A DNA stretch of 7,397 nt from contig CANQMB010000050.1 in NCBI GenBank assembly GCA_947624845.1, forward strand, positions 1-7,397, written 5' to 3'. This DNA is from an uncultured Bacilli bacterium. GTDB taxonomy: Bacteria > Bacillota_I > Bacilli_A > RF39 > UBA660. Position numbers and translations under genes: made by a program. The notes beneath the pieces were generated by a model. That model was not told the DNA's origin. It did not search any database and was given only the letters and a program-made list of their open reading frames with translations. How positions within the stretch are numbered: the first letter of the stretch is position 1; the number at the start of each line of letters is the position of its first letter. Positions 5,047 to 7,397 of this stretch are shown one piece after another.

Positions 5047-5240
5047 AAAATAAGGAGTTATGATAGATGAGTCTATCTTTAGAACTGGATAAGAAATACT
5101 ACTTATAAAGAAAAGTTTATTATTAGGAACGACCCTTTTTTCTTTTTTAGCTTCTACCCTCCCTTCTTTTTTTGCTTCTAATAAAGAAGCTTGGAGGATA
5201 AACTAACATAAAATTATTTTTATGTAAAACGGGCATTTTA
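5020..5240 (-). other. Unexplained block: possible small frameshifted gene or structured element
   Basis: On the minus strand an ATG at 5236 opens MPVLHKNNFMLVYPPSFF and continues to a TAA near 5150. A second frame, open from 5202 to a TAA at 5020, has no start codon but overlaps it. The two could be joined at a run of seven A in the purine-rich tract (about 5167-5173), giving roughly 70 codons. The second frame contains EAKKEGRVEAKKEKR and ends right after a hairpin. On the plus strand the same DNA has a signal-peptide-like frame lacking any start codon (5093-5206). The block also holds several short hairpins: 5062-5077 GATAGA/TCTATC, 5174-5190 GCTTCT/AGAAGC, 5207-5224 CATAAAA/TTTTATG, and 5224-5241 GTAAAA/TTTTAC. 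I cannot say which reading is biological. Confidence 0.3.
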
Positions 5241-5241
5241 C

Positions 5242-5377
5242 CTATTTTAAAACAAAAAATAGAGTAAATTTTATTTTTCTCTACTTATTTATTCCTTTTT
5301 ATTTACATACATATTACAAAACATAAAATTAATAAAAAATAAATTATTTATAGAAAATATTTATTGAAGACAGCATA
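5242..5377. other. AT-rich intergenic sequence with no supported gene
   Basis: This stretch between the mgtA terminator and the 5020-5240 block is almost entirely A and T. The only structure I see is TAGAG/CTCTA around 5259-5283; on the minus strand it is followed by TTTTTTG and could be a weak terminator. I find no open frame with a ribosome binding site on either strand. Confidence 0.5.
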
Positions 5378-5406
5378 ACATAAAAACGACTTTTACAAGT
5401 CGCTTT
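5378..5406 (-). terminator. Terminator downstream of mgtA
   Basis: On the minus strand AAAGCGACTT and AAGTCGTTTT make a 10-bp stem with one G-T pair and a GTAA loop (5406-5383), followed by TATG after a run of five T. The plus strand is also followed by a T-rich tract, so it may work in both directions. It lies 230 nt after the mgtA stop codon. Confidence 0.75.
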
Positions 5407-5412
5407 CTATTT

Positions 5413-5505
5413 TTACTCGAATTTTTTGAGTTTGGTATCTATCTGGTGCCATTGGGAAAGGTATCTATAACTTTTTCCAAAAAAGATTATTATAGCACCA
5501 ACCAT
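5413..5505 (-). CDS. Possible 30-aa membrane peptide (low confidence)
   Basis: A minus-strand frame from ATG 5505 to TAA 5413 encodes MVGAIIIFFG (hydrophobic), then KSYRYLSQWHQ and a charged tail IDTKLKKFE. This is the layout of a tiny single-pass membrane protein, and it lies between the Mg2+ ATPase and its terminator. Against it: no Shine-Dalgarno sequence precedes the ATG, the hydrophobic run is short, and a promoter-like TGCTATAAT (5497-5489) overlaps its codons. It could equally be chance, a decayed gene end, or part of a small RNA. Confidence 0.2.
   Translation of the reverse strand: MVGAIIIFFGKSYRYLSQWHQIDTKLKKFE
5489..5497 (-). promoter_or_regulatory. Extended -10 promoter-like site in the mgtA 3' flank
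   Basis: On the minus strand TGC precedes a perfect TATAAT (5494-5489), an extended -10 element; the -35 region is poor. Initiation near 5482 would give an RNA of about 105 nt ending at the 5378-5406 terminator. That RNA would contain two copies of ATAGATACC (5468-5460 and 5441-5433). Confidence 0.25.
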
Positions 5506-5635
5506 TAATATAATTATAACTTATACCAAAGAAAAACAAACTATTTTACTAATATAAATAATTTGTTCTTTTTATTTGATGATTGTCTAACTTTTTTCGG
5601 AATGAAAACCTATTTTCATATCTTCATATTTTTTA

Positions 5636-7397
5636 TTATAACCATTCTTTGTATTTTTTGATATATAGTTTTTTAACAATTGTTACTAATAACATGTATA
5701 TTGTAATTAAAAATATTGTCCAGATGTAAAATTTTATTGGTAAAATCGTAAATCCAAATGTTGGTATATCAGCAAACAAGATAGGTGTTATGATTGTTAA
5801 TATTGCTGATACAAGTGTTAAGGCCGATAAAATTGATGAGGCCTTAGAATCTATAAAAGGTCTTTTACTTGTTCTAACATTATGAATAACTAAAAGTTCT
5901 GTTAATAGACATAGAACAAACCATGCTGTTTGAAAATATGCTTGATTATTTAATGAATTATATCCTAGAACAAACCAAAAAATAATGAAAGCTAATGTAT
6001 CAATAAGAGAAGATGTTAATCCCATGACAACCATAAATCGAGAGATGCCTTTAGTATTCCATTTTTTTGGTTTCTCTAAAAATTCTTCATCTACATTATC
6101 ATATGGAATTCCGATTTGTGAAAAATCATAAATAAAATCTTGAAACAACATTTGAATTGGTAATAGTGGTAAAAATGGTAAAAATATAGAAGCAATCATA
6201 ATAGAAAATACATCTCCAAAGTCACCTGATAAGGCCATTTTCATATATTTAATAACATTTCCATATACTTTTCTTCCTTCTATGATACCATCATATATTA
6301 CCTCTAAACTCTTTTTCAAAAGAATAATATCACTTGCTTCTTTAGCAATATCTGTTGCTTCATCTACAGAAATACCTACATCTGCAATATGAAGGGATGG
6401 TGCATCATTTACTCCATCTCCCATAAAACCAACTACGTGTGAATTTTTTCTTAATATTTTTACAACTCTTTCTTTTTGAAGAGGATTTAATCTAGCAAAT
6501 ACATTTGTTTTTTCTACCATAAAAGCTAATTCCTCATCCGAGTATTTATCAATATCAAATCCTAATAATATATTTTTTATTTCTAGTCCTACTGCTTTAC
6601 AGATAGCTGTTGTGGCATTTATATTATCTCCTGTTAAAATTTTTATTTCTACACCATGACTTTTTAATTTTGTAAGAATTTCTTTTACACCTTTCTTTGC
6701 AGGAGCCAAGAATCCTACAAAACCTAAAAAAATCATATCTTTTTCATCTTCTTCATTAAATATATTTTCTCCTGAGTATGTTTTTTTCTCTGCTAAAGCA
6801 ATTACTTGCATACCATTTTTTTCTAATTCTTCTGCTTTCTTTATTACTTTTTGTTTTAAATCATCAGTAATTCTTTTTTCTGTTCCCTTATAGTTTATTT
6901 TTGTACATATTTTTAAAATTTCTTCTAGTGCACCTTTTGTAAACATTCTATAATCTTGACCTTTTTTTACCACAACGGATTGTAGTTTTCTTGCATAATC
7001 AAAAGGTATTTCATCTATTCTTGTAAAACCATTTTTTAAATTTTCAACATTATTTTCTTTTGCATAAGCAATTACTGCTTTATCAATAATATTTTTCATA
7101 CCAGTTGAGAAATAACTATTCAGATACACATATTTTAAAATTGTTTTATCTTCTTCTCCCATTACATTTATATACTTTTGCAATACGATTTGATTTTCTG
7201 TTAGTGTCCCTGTTTTATCGGTACACAGAACATCCATAGAACCTAGATTTTGTATAGCTTCCATTCTTTTTACTAATGTATGTTTTTGTGCTAAAGTTTT
7301 ACTTCCTTTTGCAATATTTACATTTACAATCATTGGTAACATAGAAGGAGTAATACCAACTGCTACAGATAAAGCAAAAAGAATTGCTGATTTATAG
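5636..7397 (-). CDS. mgtA: Magnesium-transporting P-type ATPase, MgtA/MgtB type (N-terminus outside window)
   Basis: This P-type ATPase (P3B group) would import Mg2+ across the cytoplasmic membrane using ATP. The frame is open to the right edge, so the first part (actuator domain, TM1-3) is missing; the internal ATG at 7342 is not the start. In order from the edge: TM4 with VGITPSMLPMIV; the phosphorylation motif DKTGTLT (Asp codon 7219-7217); KGA of the nucleotide domain near 6930; LTGDN; the hinge GDGVNDAP near 6415; then TM5-TM10, including ALSGDFGDVFS, LPLLPIQMLFQDFIYDFSQ and the family-typical KPKKW and RFM segments, ending KKYKEWL. All catalytic motifs are intact. From memory, enterobacterial MgtA/MgtB have TPEMLP in TM4, SNFGN in TM5 and QN in TM6, so several intramembrane polar residues differ here. 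Any Mg2+-sensing leader would lie outside the window. Confidence 0.95.
   Translation of the reverse strand, partial: YKSAILFALSVAVGITPSMLPMIVNVNIAKGSKTLAQKHTLVKRMEAIQNLGSMDVLCTDKTGTLTENQIVLQKYINVMGEEDKTILKYVYLNSYFSTGMKNIIDKAVIAYAKENNVENLKNGFTRIDEIPFDYARKLQSVVVKKGQDYRMFTKGALEEILKICTKINYKGTEKRITDDLKQKVIKKAEELEKNGMQVIALAEKKTYSGENIFNEEDEKDMIFLGFVGFLAPAKKGVKEILTKLKSHGVEIKILTGDNINATTAICKAVGLEIKNILLGFDIDKYSDEELAFMVEKTNVFARLNPLQKERVVKILRKNSHVVGFMGDGVNDAPSLHIADVGISVDEATDIAKEASDIILLKKSLEVIYDGIIEGRKVYGNVIKYMKMALSGDFGDVFSIMIASIFLPFLPLLPIQMLFQDFIYDFSQIGIPYDNVDEEFLEKPKKWNTKGISRFMVVMGLTSSLIDTLAFIIFWFVLGYNSLNNQAYFQTAWFVLCLLTELLVIHNVRTSKRPFIDSKASSILSALTLVSAILTIITPILFADIPTFGFTILPIKFYIWTIFLITIYMLLVTIVKKLYIKKYKEWL

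Noticed and set aside
5093..5206. Plus-strand frame resembling a signal peptide (KKSLLLGTTLFSF then LASTLPSFFAS)
   Set aside because: It has no ATG, GTG or TTG start in the right place. A pyrimidine-rich strand encodes Leu, Phe, Ser and Pro by composition alone. It is kept only as part of the unexplained block.
5396..5452. Minus-strand 19-aa frame MAPDRYQTQKIRVKIESDL
   Set aside because: No Shine-Dalgarno is present, it overlaps the other tiny frame and the terminator stem, and nothing else supports translation.

Overview
The window looks like a piece of chromosome from a low-GC Bacillota (Firmicutes) bacterium. It is very AT-rich, has strong AGGAGG-like Shine-Dalgarno sites, TTGACA/TATAAT-type promoters and many hairpin-plus-T-run terminators. 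Trp is read from TGG, so the standard bacterial code applies and this is not a Mycoplasma-type code. A CotF-family spore coat gene suggests an endospore-forming lineage or a descendant of one. All supported genes lie on the minus strand, so transcription runs from high to low coordinates.

Reading in the direction of transcription: the 3' two-thirds of an MgtA/MgtB-type Mg2+ P-type ATPase enters from the right edge (7397-5636). It is followed by about 230 nt of 3' flank with a possible tiny ORF or small RNA, then a terminator (5406-5378). A mostly unexplained AT-rich stretch follows (about 5377-4985). Next is a two-gene overlapping operon: a 75-aa helical protein and a CotF-family coat protein (4957-4420). 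Then come tRNA-Met(CAT) with its own promoter and terminator (4355-4181), and an uncharacterised 191-aa protein (4051-3476) with a promoter, an operator-like palindrome and a terminator. An uncharacterised two-gene operon (3343-2241) is driven by a perfect consensus promoter. Finally tRNA-Gln(CTG) and glutamyl-tRNA synthetase gltX (2183-437) lie only 22 nt apart and appear to be one transcription unit, ending at a strong terminator (383-343). At the left edge, a new gene starts at 59 and runs out of the window; its promoter lies between two inverted copies of a 25-bp dyad sequence.

Most units are self-contained, each with a recognisable promoter and terminator. The most notable observations are the tRNA-Gln/gltX pairing, the altered intramembrane residues of the Mg2+ ATPase (the TM4 Glu is Ser, and Asn positions in TM5 and TM6 are Asp), and the 25-bp inverted repeat around the left-edge promoter. 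The 5020-5240 block, possibly a small frameshifted gene or a structured element, is also unexplained. Three proteins (2241-2741, 2759-3343, 3476-4051) match nothing I recognise. No CRISPR array, transposase, phage gene or obvious defence system is present.
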